Assembly: GCA_000711775.1 (NCBI GenBank)
Contig: ARYC01000133.1
Span: 1 to 64,000, forward strand
Source: Oxytricha trifallax
Lineage: Eukaryota; Ciliophora; Spirotrichea; Sporadotrichida; Oxytrichidae
DNA length: 64,000 nt
Direction: 5' to 3'
Both the position numbers and the translations under genes were made by a program. Below the pieces are notes generated by a model. The model saw nothing but the letters and a program-made list of their open reading frames with translations. It was not told the DNA's origin and did no database searches. Shown piece after piece: positions 37,101 to 48,774 of this stretch (its first letter is position 1; each line of letters opens with the position of its first letter).

Positions 37101-39452
37101 TATAAAATTTGAAACTTCCTAGAACAAGAGTAGAAAGTCTTGTTAATTTACTTAATCTTAAGATGACTTAAGATTAAGGGCTTTTCTGATTTGTTATAGG
37201 TCCTGCTCCTATATTCCAATAAGAATCTTCCTAAATAAAAATTAAATAATTTAAATGCGCTTTCTAGTTATGAAATTGCAACTTATCCATGATTTTGGGT
37301 ATCAGCCATTCGGAAAATGCTAAGTATTTTTATACCTTTTTACTGACACTGCTAGTTAATCTTATTTATAATTTGCTCTTAAATATATCTCGAAGAGTTC
37401 TCAGGGACTAGATAATTATGTTAAGACTTTGATATTTAGTTTAAATTTGGATTGTCCTTCAAAATTACTGAAACAAGCTCATTTAAATCAACAAAACCAT
37501 CCAAATCAACTTATAATGTTCCAAAAGCTTCCTCAACCATTTTTTCAGTAATATCTTTTCCTAATTTTCTGCTAAATATCTATTAAAACTACATATCACT
37601 GATCAATTCCTCCACATCTTCACATTTGAAGTAATACAATAATATTTCATATCAATAATTAATAAATTTATTTTTACAAAACTTCAGCTTCTGTTAACTA
37701 TCCTTTCTAATATCTGCCTTTACTATAGTTTTATAAGCAAAATTAGTCAATTAGATCCTTTACTCTTTTAAACACTTGTTTTACTTTATTCGATGGGTTT
37801 TAAGAATTTTTAGAATTTATATGTTAATTTTTGCTATTTGTATTTAGTTAGAAATTATCAATTTGCTAACCATTTATGTCAAATGCTTTTTTCTTTATTC
37901 CTTAAGGTTTATCACCACCAATATGGTTTTTATTCAAATTTACTTTATTTAACTTTCCTTTACTTAATAAAACTTCACTCTGTGCAGCTAACTAGTTATT
38001 CCTAGACTTTGATAGGTAAATTTAAGTTTTATGATTAGCATTATAAAGGATTTCAGCTTTGCTTAGTTCTTTAAAGAAAGTTTCTTAGTTTATAGTACCT
38101 TTTCTCTCAATATCAAGATGATTGATTATAGCATAAGTTTCTTTTTATTTGAAGTTTGGAGAAAGCCCTTCAATAAATATCTGCAACTCTTTGATTTAAA
38201 TAAATCTTTCGCACTTAATATTGCAAGAATTAAACATTTCTTAATTGTTAATGTCTTTTTTATTGAGCTCTTCTAGTAGCTTAAATAAAGCTTTGTGCTC
38301 AAAGGAATGATAAAGTGACCCATCAATAGATTTATGTTTTTCGCCAGTTACATTATATGCTTCTAAGGCATTATAATATTCCTCACGAGTAATTGTTCCC
38401 TCCATATCTTCATCTAAGATCATGACTAGTCTACTCATTTGCCCTCTAGAAAATTTTAACTGATATCTTTCAATGCATTATTTGAAATGATTAACAGTAA
38501 TTGTCTAGAGTCCTTCTAAATCACAGATTCTAAAGAACGCTTCAGGGGTTATTCTTTTTTTTACTAATTGATTCTTGAACTCAATCAAAACTAGCTCTTC
38601 TGGGGAACATTGCTTTTCCTACCTCTCATAGTATTTTTAAATCTCATTCTCCTCAAGTTAGTCCCTCAGTCTCTTTTGAGTTAGAACCATTCTAATCCAA
38701 GCTTAGATTCTTATAACTTAATATACCACATCTTCCATTTAATTTAAATCACATTTTTCTTGTACTTAGGTATTTTTCAAAGTTTGTAATTGATTTTTGA
38801 GTTCACGATTTCTTTTTAGTATTTAACTCAACTCTTAAGCTTATAAAACTAGTTATTCAAAAGCTTAAAAAGCTTTATCAGATGTGTGCTATACAAATAA
38901 GAGTCAGAATGAATATATGAAGGAAAATTATTAAAAATAAACACCAATATACAATATTTACATTATTAATCATGAATATTGAAAGAAATAGGAATAATAA
39001 AATTACTCATTTCCTCATTTTAAATATAGATTATATAGGGCAAAATAGAATGCAAATAATATATTCAGACTTATCAGTAAACGAATTTAGATCTTCACTT
39101 AACTTTTATATAATAACTTCTATTTTTTATCTATTATAGTTATAAGTATCAATGTTGTAATAATTCAAAAACATACTGTAAATTTCTAGTTTAAAATTGT
39201 ACCAATACAGGTGGTGTAGAAAATAAATTATTAATCTTATTTTTTTATATTTTTAAAACCAGTATTTTTGAATATTCCAGCATGATTGTACGAAGAGTAG
39301 TTATCATCATCAATAGAATTTATCTCAAATTACTACTAGAATGCTTTCACTAGCATCTCAGGCCTGTAGTTGTAAGCTCTCTTAGCTTGAGATACTTTAT
39401 CTATGAAATTCAACAAATAATCAGTTTAAGTAAGTTAGCGCTGATTTCTCAT
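31164..39452 (-). CDS. Giant IQ/EF-hand-calpain protein, copy II
   Basis: Tandem paralogue of copy I with the same order. ATG at 39452 (MRNQRQLTQTDYLLNF) matches the copy I N-terminus (IDKVSQAKRAYNYRPEML versus IDRLSQVKNVHSYQPKDM). Next come a coiled coil, an IQ motif (IQAWIRMVLTQKRLRDQL, ~38.7 kb) and EF-hands; the block MSRLVMILDEDMEGTITREE (~38.4 kb) is identical in both copies. Helical regions follow to about 34.1 kb, then EF-hand MEGAIDSESQNGRFSLIQF and the calpain core: Cys in GKLGNCWFIGALSVLA (~33.5 kb), His in GIMTGHAYSLLDVF (~32.8 kb) and Asn in LLRLRNPWGKDEW. The residue before the catalytic Cys is Asn where copy I and most calpains have Asp. The acidic tail ends MPDDDDEIE-TGA. A 461-bp element sits in the frame near 35.6-36.0 kb and AT-rich gaps lie at 38.9-39.24 and ~35.2-35.5 kb. 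Confidence 0.65.
35558..35565. repeat. Left 8-bp direct repeat of the short element
   Basis: AAACCTTC, repeated exactly at 36027-36034. It may be a target-site duplication, a pointer, or both. Confidence 0.7.
35566..36026. mobile_element. Short element with G-run/C-run inverted ends inside calpain copy II
   Basis: A 461-bp element. The left end begins with a G-run (GGGGGGGAAGTTTCC) and the right end is its inverted relative (ending GGAACTTTCCCCCCC). A second copy of the tip (GGGAAGTTTACTGGCAAGT) lies just inside at 35611-35629. AAACCTTC flanks both sides (35558-35565 and 36027-36034), an 8-bp target duplication. Removing the element plus one repeat joins HEYSEEEIIQKKV to QINKQENVGDVQ in a single frame. 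It shares the G-run/C-run tip, the duplicated subterminal motif and similar-length target repeats with the palindrome at 26.8 kb. Confidence 0.75.
36027..36034. repeat. Right 8-bp direct repeat of the short element
   Basis: Exact copy of 35558-35565 on the other side of the element. Confidence 0.7.
38900..39240. other. AT-rich insert near the start of calpain copy II
   Basis: Separates the first exon (ends near NAGIFKNTG, ~39.26 kb) from TSDKAFQAFEQLV (~38.88 kb). The equivalent gap in copy I (between DDDTLEGD and FAADKAYEVFEAF, ~30.74-30.81 kb) is only about 75 nt. The extra ~270 nt here may be an IES within or beside the intron. Confidence 0.45.
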
Positions 39453-39933
39453 TTTATTTTAAATTATAAAGTTTTAAAAATTAATTAAATTAAAAATCAC
39501 AGTCAATTTATTTTTAGAATTTCATTTTATTTTATAGTGATTTTTTTGAGGTTAAATTATATAAGATGACTTATTTTAAGAAAATAAAATTAAATTACTT
39601 TTTTATTTAATAAAATAAAACAAATTCCAATCAATATCTTTATTTCTTTTACTTAATATCAAAATTAAATATTTAATCTGAGTTTAAATCAATCTTAGAG
39701 CACTAATATTAATAATATTATTAAATTTAAAAGATTTTAATGAATCAATGCATTAGATTTTTCATCTTACGAATTAGTCATTTCGAATTTTATTACTCCT
39801 AGTGATAGTCAAGTTTATTAATGAATTTAAAATTTTCATTACTAAATTAATTTAGGAAATAACACTTTACCATTTATAAAATAATGGCTTATTGCAATAT
39901 TAACATAAGACAAAAGCAATTATTCGATTATTT
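39453..39933. other. AT-rich spacer
   Basis: About 480 bp between the ATG of calpain copy II and the stop of the MaoC-like gene. It is strongly AT-rich and no gene or repeat is visible. Confidence 0.6.
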
Positions 39934-40515
39934 TCAGACTTTCTTTTATTCATTAACGACTTCTATATATGGAACTCTTAGTGTAGCTTTGCCTTCTACA
40001 CATATGATTTCCTTGCCAGTTTCCTTATCAATTTTACTGATAGTAGTTCTAAAATACACATCTTTCTTTGTACTATTCCACCCTGTAATTTCGACCTTAC
40101 CAGTCACTTACTCATCCCTTAAAACTGGTCTCTTAAACCCAACTTCCTAGTGCATGTAGATTCCTTTTGGGAATATAAGTCTGAAGATACTTGTGAACAT
40201 AGCTGAAGTGAAAATGCCATAAACTATATCAGATCTGTAGAAAGTGTGGGAATTTTCACTTGGGTTCTTGTAAGCAGCGTACTTGTCTTGGATAGCCTCT
40301 GAAAAATATTTGAGGTCTTAATCTGTGAAAGTGCGTTGTTAGATTGCATAGTCTCCTACCTCAACTTTTAAATAGTTAATGCCAGCTGGGTCTGTAGGTT
40401 CATAGAGCTAAGTAGCAAAATTTCTGCGAGATATAGTATAGGGTAAAAGTTACTAGGTAGAATAGTAGGACTTAAAAATTTATTTGAATCCTGCCTTGTG
40501 TAATGATGAGATCAT
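39934..40515 (-). CDS. MaoC-like hot-dog domain protein, probably mitochondrial
   Basis: 193 codons from ATG 40515 to TGA 39934-39936. The first ~35 residues (MISSLHKAGFKQIFKSYYST, rich in Ser, Lys, Arg and Tyr without acids) look like a mitochondrial targeting peptide. The rest fits the MaoC/enoyl-CoA hydratase 2 hot-dog fold: RTFTDQDLKYFSEAIQ, then DIVYGIFTSAMFTSIF, then IYMHQEVGFKRPVLRDEQVT and GKVEITGWNSTKKDVYFRTT. The usual D-x4-H hydratase motif is replaced by NPSENSHTF, so activity is uncertain; a role in mitochondrial fatty-acid metabolism is inferred from the family only. It is divergent from the MORN gene. Confidence 0.65.
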
Positions 40516-40591
40516 GATGAGAGAGCTTTTAATTTATTAATTATAATAATTAAAGCCAAGGTTTAATTTATAGTAAAATTAATCAATAAAA
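40516..40591. promoter_or_regulatory. Shared divergent promoter region
   Basis: 76 bp of AT-rich DNA between the start codons of the MaoC-like (-) and MORN (+) genes. This is one of the shortest bidirectional spacers here. Confidence 0.45.
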
Positions 40592-43431
40592 ATGGAGAAC
40601 TTATATTCAGATATAAACAGAAATAATTACAACGGAATTAATAGTAACTTGAATTAAGATTTGCATTATGGTTTGAATTTAAATTAAAGTAGCATGTTTG
40701 ATAATATTACAACTGAATCCTCGCATCGAAAAGTAAAAATATATGCTTTTAATAATTATTGGGTTTTAGGATGGTGTTGATCCCATATCTAGGAATAATT
40801 AAGTTTCACTTATTGCTAGAAACGCTTAGTCTTTCGATAAGTATATGAAGCAGAGAAATCGAACATTTATAAACAATAGTACCAACTAAATAAGCAAGAT
40901 TTAAACTGGTTAACAAATAGTGAGTAGAAACTATCATTAGAATTTTAATAATGGAGATTATACAAGTGGAAATATAATTAATCAATAAACTGCTCTTCAA
41001 AGAATGCTAGAAAACCAAAGAAAAGCAGTTGATTAAAGATAATAAACCCCTGATTAAAGTTCGAATAGAAAAGTAGTGTTATAACAAAATAATGGAAAAC
41101 TTTACCACAAAGCTACGTTTGACTCAAGAAATGCCTATGATATAACAAGAGTTTACAACACTGAGATTTAAAGTGATCCGTTCATTGTTAAAAAACAACA
41201 CACCTCTAGACCTTTATCAGTACAAAGAAATACTGCATTGAAAAATGTTGGATTATAATCTTAGAATTTAATTGTCCCTTATCAGTAAAATCAGATAGTT
41301 CCTGCTTAATAGCTTCCCTAACTTGTTATTGAAAAGCCTAAATAGTAAGTAGAGCTTGCTAATTTTTCATTAAAACCATAAAATTAGCTTTACATTTACA
41401 AAACTTAAGTATCTAATTAAACCAACAAAATTCAAAACATAAATACACTCCTTGATTAATAGACCAGATTTAATTCTTTTGTCAATCAATAACTTTAAGA
41501 AACGGAAGATAAGTTTGGTCCAAGATTTTCAGATAATAGGCTTCTGAGTAATAACATGCAAAATTCAGCGAACAAAAAAGCAGCTGAAAGCTTTTGGATT
41601 AGATATGTTCAAAAAAACTAAATATTTAAGGAGGTTAGATGGGATCTGTTTGAAGAAGGTGTTGCGGAGTATGTCAAAGGTTTTTTGGTAATTAATGCAT
41701 AAGTTATTAAGAAAATAAATTGGGTCAGATTCATGCAAGAACTAAAGAATATGGTATCAGATAATGAATCATTAGGAAAAAATGAAAGTGCTGAATTAGT
41801 ATACACACCATAATAAAGTTAAGTAGAAAACTATACGGGCCCAGTTGTTCGGTTTGATTCTTTGATATAGTTTAGCTTGTAATTATCTCTAGATGGTCAT
41901 CTGCTTAAGATAATTGAAGATACAGCTAATTTAAAGGAAGACTATACAGGTAAGGGAGGGTAAAGTTCTGGACCAAGTTCCCCAAAATCAGGTATTTCAT
42001 ATTCTAGCAAGCCTAGTCATGGTAGAGGGAATCATTAAAATCAATATAGTGAGGCATTTAAAATAGAAAGCGACATGAAAAATGGAACAATTAGATATTA
42101 ATGTGGCTCTACATATAGAGGAGAGCTTTTAAAGGGCAGGAAGCACGGAAAAGGAAGGCTAGAGCTTTGTAATGGAAATACTTATGAAGGCTAATTTTAA
42201 AATGGAAGAAGGGATGGCTATGGTACTTATATTTGGGAAGCAGATTAAAAATGTGCTTATAAGGGAGCATGGAAAAATGACTGTAGAGAAGGGTATGGAG
42301 AGGTATAATGGAATAATGGATCTAGATTTTAAGGATAATGGGTAAATGGAAGGTTTTAAAGTGGTATATTCGTTTGGCCTGATGGATCTGAGTACTCGGG
42401 AGAATTCAATATATAAACTTCTGAACTTGAAGGATAGGGAATACTGACATTTAGAAATATTTCTAAAACCATTAACCATTTTTATATAAACAATGCGATT
42501 ATTTTTATAAATTAGATGATGAAGTTATAAGTGGACAATGGAGAGAATCTCAATTAAATGGATACGGAATGAGAAAAACAACAAATGGTGAAATATATAA
42601 GGGACACTGGATAGATGGAAAATTAGAAGGTGATGGCGAGTACGAATCTTCAACAGGGAAGTTTAAGGGACGATTTATAAAGAATAAGGAAAACGGATAT
42701 GGTTTGAAAACTTTTTCAGATGGTTCTTAGTTTATTGGTAATTGGAAAGACGGCTTGCCAGAAGGGAAGGGTGAAATGTAATGGCCAAGCGGAGATGTAT
42801 ATAATGGAGACTTTAAAAATGGTTTTAGACATGGAAAAGGAGTTTTGAAATATGGAAATGGAAACCTAAAAAAAGATTTAGGTTTATTTTTTATAACGTG
42901 TATGAAGGAGAATGGTAGGATGATAAGCAGAATGGTATTGGTAGATTCACTCTACCTAAAAAGAATGATAAAAGTCCATACCCTAATGAATATGTGGGAG
43001 GATTTAAAGATAACAAATTCCATGGCAAGGGAAAAATAATAAATGAGTAAGGAGTTATTTATGAAGGTGATTTGGTAGAATAGCGCAAAGAAGGCTTTGG
43101 TAAATTGATAGTGCCTAATGAAGGCCAAAATTTATTTTCCAAAAATTTATTCTAACAAGAGTATGTCGGTGAATTCAACAATAATTAAATGCATGGATAT
43201 GGTAAGATGATCTTGGAAGATGGTTCATCTTATGAAGGTGAATGGATAAACGGTTAAAAATAGGGAAAAGGAGTCGAAAAAAGTAGCTAAAATTAAGCAA
43301 CTGCTAAAGTTTACAAAGGTCTATTTGAAAATAATAAGCGAATAGGGCCTGATTGGATAAGTCTGCAAGAGCAGCACAAAAATAACGCTAATAACTTCAC
43401 TTATATTCATAGGACTATCAATAATTATTGA
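40592..43431 (+). CDS. MORN-repeat protein
   Basis: ATG at 40592 (MENLYSDINRNNYNG) and TGA at 43429-43431. A 37-nt intron at 40733-40769 is clear, and a second (~42,450-42,510) restores the repeat frame. The N-terminal half is N/Q/K-rich without a known domain. From about 42.1 kb there are at least ten MORN repeats, for example YRGELLKGRKHGKGRLELCN, YNGDFKNGFRHGKGVLKYGN, YEGEWQDDKQNGIGRFTLPK and YEGEWINGQKQGKGVEKSS. MORN repeats bind membranes or act as scaffolds in cilia and cell cortex. Near 42,870 the frame slips within an A/T run between NGNLKKDL and VYEGEW, which may be a tiny intron, an IES or a sequence error. Confidence 0.8.
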
Positions 43432-43512
43432 TTTATATTTTATTATTAATTATCTATTATTAATTCATTACCAACATTATTAGTTGAAAAAATGATATTA
43501 AATTAGGTAAAA

Positions 43513-44492
43513 TCATAATTTCTTTAAATCTCTTAGTTCTTGAGCAATATAATACCTCTGTTGTTTTTCTATAAAAGATATTAATTCATAAAGTAATTTA
43601 TTACCCCATATATACTCCTCACTATGAGTTAAAGTGGTAGATTTAAGTTACTCAAATATGTCCTTAGATTTCTTTGGCTTAAGAGTAGCTACATGTTTAA
43701 TTACTTCATTTGCCATTGCATAGTATTGATTATTTTTTAACTCTTTCTATATTAAAAATTTTATAAAACAACTCATTAAAACTTACAATACTTATCCATT
43801 ATGCATCCAAAAGCTCAACATCTTATTTAACGATATCTTCATTTAATGCTTGCATCAAGCAGACAAAGTATAATAAAAAAACAGATTTAATTAAAATGGA
43901 CTATAGAATTATATAAGTCTCCCTATTAGAATCTAAAGTTTAAAACTTCCCTAAACCCTATTATCCCATGATATTCTGACTCAATTCCAGTTTCCTCTAA
44001 TACTTCCCTTTTAGAGGCTATCTAAATTGTCTCACCAGCATCCACTAATCCACCAGGAAACTTCCACAGCTTATCAAAACCAGGCAAATTTTCTTTGATA
44101 AACAAAATCTTATCTCTGTTTTTATTAAAAACTAACCCAGAAGCACCTAAGTTGTGCGTAGAGTAGCAAGGTAATCTCGATTTTTCTCCTTCCACAAGCC
44201 ATTTACTTAAAACTATGTGATCTTTGGTACAGTGATGCATTTCAAAATTAAAATTTGTAATGGCTTTGCTTAATAATTAGAGATTATCTTTGCTTAAAGT
44301 CAACCAAATCGCTTTGTGCCCTTCTTTTTTAGAGTTAGCGAGAGTGTTTTTCATTTAAGAAGCGAAATTCTTTAAATTTATCAAATCTTCTCTGATATGG
44401 AGAGACTAAAACTTATCAACGTTCCCTTGTAACAACTTTTCAAAGGTCTTTGGTTTTAGGACAGATTTTAAGATATCTTGTTTTAAACTCAT
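43513..44492 (-). CDS. Nudix hydrolase, NUDT6-like
   Basis: Starts MSLKQDILKSVLKPKTF at 44492. The N-terminal domain contains MHHCTKDHIVLSKWL and SRLPCYSTHNLGASG, the arrangement seen upstream of the Nudix box in NUDT6-type proteins. The Nudix box is complete: GG-LVDAGE then REVLEETGIE (pattern G-x5-E-x7-REU-x-EE-x-GU), so it should hydrolyse a nucleoside diphosphate linked to another group with a divalent metal. The C-terminal part (FYFVCLMQALNED) matches the family layout, then after a probable 40-nt intron near 43.75 kb comes a helical tail ending LRDLKKL-TGA at 43513. Its 3' end faces the MORN gene across 81 bp. Substrate cannot be told from sequence. Confidence 0.8.
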
Positions 44493-44730
44493 TTCTAATT
44501 TATCAATTAATTTATAACCACTAATAATTTATAAAACGAGATTCTCACAACAATAATTCTTTAATAGGATTAGATATGGGTAATTAAAAAAAAGTCTCTA
44601 AAATTTGGATTTTTTAATTCATAATTTCAAATATTTGGCATTTATCTCTTCTACCTTAAGTTATAATTATTCCCTCATTTTTATAATTTATAAATCTTAA
44701 ACATAACAACAAAATTCAAAGATCGAATAC
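44493..44730. promoter_or_regulatory. Divergent intergenic region
   Basis: About 240 bp of AT-rich DNA between the starts of the Nudix gene (-) and the transposase-like gene (+). No specific motif is seen. Confidence 0.4.
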
Positions 44731-47430
44731 ATGAAATTATTTTTCCCAAATAAAAACTTTGCACTTATTAACCTAGATCAGCCAGTTTAATCAGTACAAA
44801 CTTTCTTATAATCACCAAATATCTAGCAAATGCTGGCATCAAATTTAGACCTAAGCCATGGTAATGATCCTAATGAGCACCTACTTATTTCAGAGAAAGG
44901 CATTCAACTATAAGAAATCAGTTTAGAACAATACCCTGGCAATAATTCTGAGTATATTATTGCACACCTTGTACATTAAGATTTGTACGCGAGAATCTAG
45001 GATTTTATCAACTCGTTTAGTAAAAAAGATGACTATAAAGAACAGTTTAATAATTTAACAGTCTCTGGAATATTTGGAGTTGATAAAGCCCCTGGAATCT
45101 AAGTTTATCCACTAAGTGATATAATAGCTAATAACGAAGCTTAATTAAAATAGAATTCCCAGTAGAACAAAGATGATGAGAATTTAGCACAAGATTAATA
45201 GTCAGATTAATAGTAGCAAAATTAAGCAGATTTTATTGATAAATAAATGGAGGAAGTTAAGTAGGATAGTCAAGAGCAAAACGTACAAGAGTAAATTCCA
45301 CTTGAGTAGCATTTAGAAGAATAAATTTAGCCAAATGCTGATAATTAAGATTAGATCCCTTAACCTGCTAATCCTAATCCTTCAGCAGAAATTAGTAAAG
45401 AATTAATAGATAAAGCTATTACTAAATTAAAAGAGAAGAAACTAAAAACCACTTAAGTTCAGTAACAACAGGTCCAAAATATGATGGCCTAGTAGTACCA
45501 AGATTACGGTATGATGCAAAACATGCAAATGAGTTATGCTCCAATAATGGACCCCAATTAATAGTAACCTTACTACCAAGACTAAATGGACTAAATACTT
45601 GCTGCTCAGTATATCTACTAATAATAGCAGATGTATCAATAATAAATGTTGGGAGGTATGCCTCCTCATCAATAAATGATGGGTGCCCCAATTTAATAGT
45701 ATAACTAACCAATTCAGTACTCTATGTAAATGTAATAGCAGCCTATGATGGTTCAGAATATGAATAATCAACTGTCAATTTAACAGTAGGTTTAACAGCA
45801 AAAATTAATGAGTAAATCACCAATGATCTAAACAAAACTTAGTAAAATAATGAATCCTCCACCAGCTGAGGCTTAACAAGAAAACCCAAATCCAGAAGAA
45901 GAAATAGTCGAAGTGGTCTCTCAATAGGATTAATAGCTAACAGATGAATAGCAGTAAGCTTAGTTACAGAATTCAAAACACCCTAATAAGAGAAGCAAGA
46001 AGAGAATCGTAATGAACTAATCTGACGAATTAAAACCAGATGTTCAACAAAAGGAAATTATAATTTAAGATGATACAATGATCTCAAAGCTTAAACATGC
46101 AGTTATTTCATTCGATATGCCTCCCCATTTAATTGCTTTGTGTCTTGGACTAAACGTGCAAATTGTTAGATTAATCCAATATGAGGCCAGTTTACCAAAC
46201 TAAAAACCAGAAAAGTTCATTTTCCCATACAGATTCATAACTCATAAGTACAATACTAATCACATGCTCTTGACAAGAAGACTGTCACAACCAGTTATTG
46301 ATCATTTCATCAGAAATATTCCAAGACATAAGCACATGACTTATGAGGAGCGAGCTCAAGAACAGAGTTCAAGCAAATTAAACTATGCAACTCTAAGGGC
46401 TTTATACAAGCAATTTAATATCCCAAAGCAAATCTACAAAGAAGTTACTGCTTAGTATAATGTTCCAAAGAGAATGACCACTTCAAATTAAATCATTTAG
46501 CTTTTGGCTTTAGAATTAGCAGACATAAAAATGAAAAACAAGCCTTTAATTTACATCGATACAGTCTGCATTACAGCCAGTGAGTTATCACTAATCATAT
46601 CAGAAACAGATGAGAGAAGCAATTTAAGAAATGAAAAAATTGATACTACACTTGGTACAGTATGGGTAACTATTGCTATTGATTGCCATCTTGGAATAAT
46701 CGGCTATTAAATGTATAAGGAAAAACCTGAGCAATAGTAGTACATTGATTTCATTACAAAATTGAACTAAAAGATACATCAAGTTGAAACTGAGTAATGC
46801 AAATTACTCATGCAAGAAGCAAATTTAGATCTTCACGATGATGGCCAAGTCAAGTAAAACAATGCTGCTCTTTCAGCTAATAGATAGAATGAAATATTGA
46901 AAATAGTGAGAAATATCCAGAGACAGAAGAAATGGATCGTTCTTAAAAGTCACTACGCTAAAGACTGTTCCAAAGTGAATGAAGTATTAATTAAAGCTAA
47001 GTTTAGAGTTCTTCCCATCCTGAACGAGGAAATGAATCGCAGATTGAACAGTGCTTATGGATTTTGGCAATATCTAGCTCAGCACTACGAAATGAAGCTT
47101 ACTAAGAAGGAATTTCATTAACTTCAATCTAGCATGGTCGCAGAAAATTAGCCTAACAAAGACCCAAGACACTACTTGAAGCCACACATTTCAATTTAGA
47201 ATTACGATGAGGCTAGTATATTCTTGATGTCATCTTTGCATGAAAGATTGGCAGAATGTGTGGGAGAAATGAGCAATAAATGCATCAAGGCTATAGCAAA
47301 CACTTATAACAACGACGAGATTATGAGATACATCGATGTAGAGAGAGGGATCAATAATGGATTACTAGGCAATAGTTTGATGGTACAGCCTTCTAACATA
47401 AACTCTAAGGTACTAACTGAAAAATGGTGA
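44731..47430 (+). CDS. Probable domesticated Tc1/IS630-type transposase with Q/M-rich N-terminus
   Basis: One uninterrupted 899-codon frame from ATG 44731 to TGA 47428-47430, no intron needed. Residues 1-~130 are mixed, and ~130-400 are extremely Gln/Met/Asn-rich (QQQQ runs, many coded TAA/TAG), like prion-like domains. From about residue 460 the order matches IS630/TBE transposases: NHMLLTRRLSQPVIDHFI, then ATLRALYKQFNIPKQIYKEV (helical domain), LIYIDTVCITASE (first catalytic Asp), VWVTIAIDCHLGIIGYQMY and QQQYIDFITKLNQ, WIVLKSHYAKDCSKV where DN(A)xxH should lie, and VLPILNEEMNRRLNSAYGFW where LPxYSPxLNPIExxW should lie. The second Asp and final Glu look replaced, so it is probably catalytically dead. 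The intact frame implies selection. Alternative: chance resemblance in an unrelated Q-rich protein; a profile search would decide. Confidence 0.55.
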
Positions 47431-47616
47431 TCATAATTTAAGCTATAATTATATAAAATAATTAAATTTAAATTTAAACTTATTATTTTTGTCAATTAAT
47501 TTTAATTTATTGCTTTTAATATTAATTGTTAATATTCTTACTTTCATTTTAATGTTTATAATTTTTTAAGGATAATTAAAACTTAATATTTTTAAGAATA
47601 AATTAATTAATAATTT
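47431..47616. terminator. Convergent 3' spacer
   Basis: About 185 bp of very AT-rich DNA between two convergent stop codons. It must contain both polyadenylation regions; no canonical signal stands out. Confidence 0.35.
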
Positions 47617-48630
47617 TCAATTATTAATGTTTCCTGATGGTTTTAGCTCTGGAGGCATTGGAATAGGTCCCATAGAATGCGAATGACTTAAATAGCATGC
47701 AAACAGCAAAGTCTGTCCATTACTGAACATTTTATATAACAAATAAAATTAGCAGTTTTTAAGTGGATATGCACATCCAAACTTAACAAATTGACACTAA
47801 GCCTCAATCGCGATATCATATATGTTTATTTGTTCTTATGGTGTTAACTTCACTTCTTTTGACTGTAATTCTTCATCTATTTTAACTTGAAAACCAATTT
47901 AGTGAACTATCGGCTGAAGTTATTGCAAGAGCTACATGTGTGTAGTTGCTTCTTAAACATGAAAAATATCCATTAAATCGTCATCCCATTCTTGAAGAAC
48001 TGATTTATAGTCCTTGGTTTAAATTTCTAGGTTTTAAACTTTTGAAAGTGCATTTTGTTTGGGTACCCTTTTTATAGATTTCATTTTGATTTGATTTGCT
48101 ACTCTTTCATATTCTGTATGCATGCAATCTTTTAGCTTTGAGATTTTCTTTTACTTATTTAAATCTTCAAACATGTCAACTTAATTTAAATCACCTTGAG
48201 TTTGATTTTTTTAGTTTCCTAATAGTTACAAATCTTTCTCACTTAAAAGTAATTCATCTTCTGTGTAGTTGATCAATTCATTAAAGGATAACTATTGCTT
48301 TTATTTCTTGGCTTCCAATTCTAATTTTAGTAAAATCTTAACCAATGTTTCTCTTCTGTATAACTTAAAATTAACTTGTTAATTCATGTGCTAATTAATT
48401 GTACTTTAGCTATCTTGAATTGTATTCATGATAAGAGTGAGCTGATCAATACTTGAAATAATCTCAAGAGGAGGCCCGGTAAACAGTACAAAATCTGTTG
48501 ATTTGTCTAGGAACAATAATTCTTTCACATAATTTATAAATAATTTGAGTGAAGAATTGTTGTTTTGAGAAAGTTTACAGAGAAATTTCTCTCCATTTTC
48601 TAATTCAATTAATAATCGAAAATTTTCCAT
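47617..48630 (-). CDS. Coiled-coil protein with possible ubiquitin-like N-terminus, 337 aa
   Basis: Single frame from ATG 48630 to TGA 47617-47619. The first ~70 residues (MENFRLLIELENGEKFLCKL ... DFVLFTGPPLEIISSID) have the strand-strand-helix-strand rhythm of a beta-grasp, ubiquitin-like fold. Residues ~90-250 are rich in Lys, Glu and Gln and likely helical (LLLSEKDLQLLGNQKNQ; VLQEWDDDLMDIFHVQEATT). The end is a short Pro-containing tail (MGPIPMPPELKPSGN). I do not recognise the family. It is divergent from the next gene with 144 bp between starts. Confidence 0.6.
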
Positions 48631-48774
48631 AGATTTGTATTAATATTTTTATGAGAACTCAAATTATAAATAAATTATAGAAGAGTTCCAAAATTTCATT
48701 CGAATATTTAGATTTTATTACAAGTATTGACTAACTCAGAATAAAATCTAAAAATTAAAAATTTTCAGATCCTA
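48631..48774. promoter_or_regulatory. Shared divergent promoter region
   Basis: 144 bp of AT-rich DNA between the divergent starts at 48630 and 48775. Confidence 0.4.
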
